A DNA stretch of 64,000 nt from Myxococcales bacterium. Its GTDB lineage: Bacteria > Myxococcota_A > Polyangia > Fen-1088. The stretch's first letter is position 1. The number at the start of each line of letters is the position of its first letter. The stretch is from the NCBI GenBank assembly GCA_003142855.1, contig PLNW01000047.1, forward strand, positions 1 through 64,000, in the 5' to 3' direction. The position numbers were made by a program, and so were the translations under genes. Under the pieces are notes generated by a model that searched no databases, was not told the DNA's origin, and worked only from the letters and a program-made list of their open reading frames with translations. Shown in pieces: positions 63,125-64,000 of this stretch.

Positions 63125-64000
63125 GTGCGCATCTATGCAGTTCTGTTCTTGGCAGGAGTCCTGACCATCCTCCTGCCCTGCATTCTGCCCTTGGTGCCGC
63201 TGGTGCTAGGAGTAAGCCTGGCCGGGCAGCGACGCGTTCGGCCGCTGGTCATCGTGGCCGGAATGGCGGCCAGTTTCGTGATCTTCACTTTCGTGCTCCA
63301 GGTGGTGCTGGCGCGTTTCGTGTCGGCAGCCGACCTGATTCGCATCGCCAGCACCTACGTGCTGCTGCTGTTCGGCGTCTGCTTCCTCAGCACTGACACG
63401 CGCCTGCAGATAGCGGTGGCGGTTCTGGGCGCCATCTTCTTTGCTTCGCATGGCTGGCTTTCGGTGTCGCTGGCCGCTCTGTTGGGAACCGCGGCTGTGC
63501 TCTTGGCAGGCCGGGTAATCGCCCGCATCCAGCAGCTCGGGAGCAACGTCCAGCGCAGTGCCAGCACCGGGCTGGGCGGTGAATCGCTGCTCACGGCACT
63601 GATCGTGGGGCTGACCCTGGGCATGGTCTGGGTTCCCTGTGCAGGGCCTGCGCTGGGATTCGCGCTGGCGCTTGTGCGCGATCAGCCGGGCCCGCGCGCA
63701 CTGGCGGCCTTGAGCGCCTACGCCATTGGTGCGGCCACGCCGCTGCTGCTGGTGGGATACGGCGGCCAGCAGGCGGTGCGCTCCGCTCGCGCCCTGAATC
63801 GGCACAGTGGTGTCATCAAACGCGTGGCCGGGGGCTTGCTGGTGCTGTCCTCGCTGGCCTTGCGCTACGACTGGCTCACCGACGGGCAGGTGTGGCTGTC
63901 GCAACACACGTCGTTCGGCTCGTTGGCCAGCTCATTGGAGGACAAACTCGTGGGCAAGAGTCTGGTTCAGCCGGCGCTTGCATCTGGTGTGAACCCGCCG
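63125..64000 (+). CDS. CcdA/DsbD-type membrane thiol transporter (3' end cut off)
   Basis: The frame runs from a GTG at 63125 (GGAGG 9 nt upstream) to the window edge, 292 codons. The first membrane helix has LLPCILPLVPLVLG and a later one VPCAGPALGFALA; these two Cys helices define the CcdA/DsbD family, which passes electrons from cytoplasmic thioredoxin across the membrane. About seven hydrophobic segments are present. What follows may be a periplasmic thioredoxin domain, which cannot be seen. Confidence 0.85.
   Translation, partial: MRIYAVLFLAGVLTILLPCILPLVPLVLGVSLAGQRRVRPLVIVAGMAASFVIFTFVLQVVLARFVSAADLIRIASTYVLLLFGVCFLSTDTRLQIAVAVLGAIFFASHGWLSVSLAALLGTAAVLLAGRVIARIQQLGSNVQRSASTGLGGESLLTALIVGLTLGMVWVPCAGPALGFALALVRDQPGPRALAALSAYAIGAATPLLLVGYGGQQAVRSARALNRHSGVIKRVAGGLLVLSSLALRYDWLTDGQVWLSQHTSFGSLASSLEDKLVGKSLVQPALASGVNPP

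Noticed and set aside
62862-63164. 100-codon plus-strand frame in the last intergenic region
   Set aside because: It starts at a GTG without a ribosome site and runs over the start of the CcdA-like gene in another frame; no family recognised.

Overview
This is a high-GC bacterial window that most likely comes from a myxobacterium (phylum Myxococcota, probably Polyangia/Sorangium-like). The clearest marker is a MYXO-CTERM-type sorting tail (Cys-Ser-Cys motif, hydrophobic segment, basic end) on the pectate lyase at 2441-4453. Other markers fit: secreted lipoproteins with very long Gly/Ser/Thr or Asp/Gly linkers, Ser/Thr kinases fused to AAA-ATPase or cyclic-nucleotide modules, an FHA sigma-54 activator, and an expansion of hybrid histidine kinases. 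I see no rRNA, intact tRNA or CRISPR array.

Region by region: (1) 1-8.4 kb is a secreted plant/algal polysaccharide island: a partial secreted protein of unknown function, a YiiX-type NlpC/P60 cysteine hydrolase, two divergent PL1-type pectate lyases and a GH16 glucanase. (2) 8.4-15.7 kb holds a G-rich noncoding repeat (copy 1), an FHA/degenerate-GGDEF/AAA+/Fis activator, a divergent 1238-aa Ser/Thr kinase-ATPase and a metallo-beta-lactamase-fold hydrolase. (3) 15.9-21 kb holds a small ORF, a translationally coupled trio (lipoprotein, PaaK-like adenylate-forming enzyme, S51/cyanophycinase-like peptidase) and a YIP1-family membrane protein. (4) 21-27 kb holds a Ser/Thr kinase with a cNMP-binding domain, then converging aceF and aceE of pyruvate dehydrogenase; a short transposon-like element lies upstream of aceE and aceE carries a palindromic in-frame insertion. 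(5) 27-31 kb holds a secreted S10 serine carboxypeptidase and a divergent beta-helix lipoprotein, followed by an esterase gene stump and copy 2 of the noncoding repeat.

(6) 31.9-45 kb is a signalling block: a hybrid kinase with three receivers, CheR, CheB and a REC-HK-REC kinase in one tight operon; then a thioredoxin-like protein, dienelactone hydrolase, hemerythrin-domain protein, universal stress protein and a small helical periplasmic protein; then a 1117-aa membrane PAS/GAF hybrid kinase. (7) 45.2-53.8 kb is a redox and secondary-metabolism block: Rieske protein plus DUF2231 membrane protein, a MITE-like element, then a leftward run of FNR-type flavoprotein, quinol-dependent nitric oxide reductase, a U32 iron-sulfur-type protein, a type III polyketide synthase and a fused isoprenylcysteine-methyltransferase/UbiA prenyltransferase. 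The last four are tightly spaced or overlapping and look like an anaerobic quinone or meroterpenoid pathway tied to NO reduction. (8) 54-64 kb holds another hybrid kinase with an orphan receiver fragment behind it, a lipoprotein, an alpha-glucan water dikinase homologue (a family best known from plant starch metabolism) coupled to a TIM-barrel isomerase, a hybrid kinase with an apparently dead receiver, and the start of a CcdA/DsbD-type membrane protein.

The strongest leads are the U32/type III PKS/ICMT-UbiA/qNOR neighbourhood, the bacterial glucan dikinase, and a pair of about 260-bp structured G-rich intergenic repeats that each begin with a sigma-54-like promoter and end in a strong hairpin. 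All calls come from reading the sequence; no searches were run.
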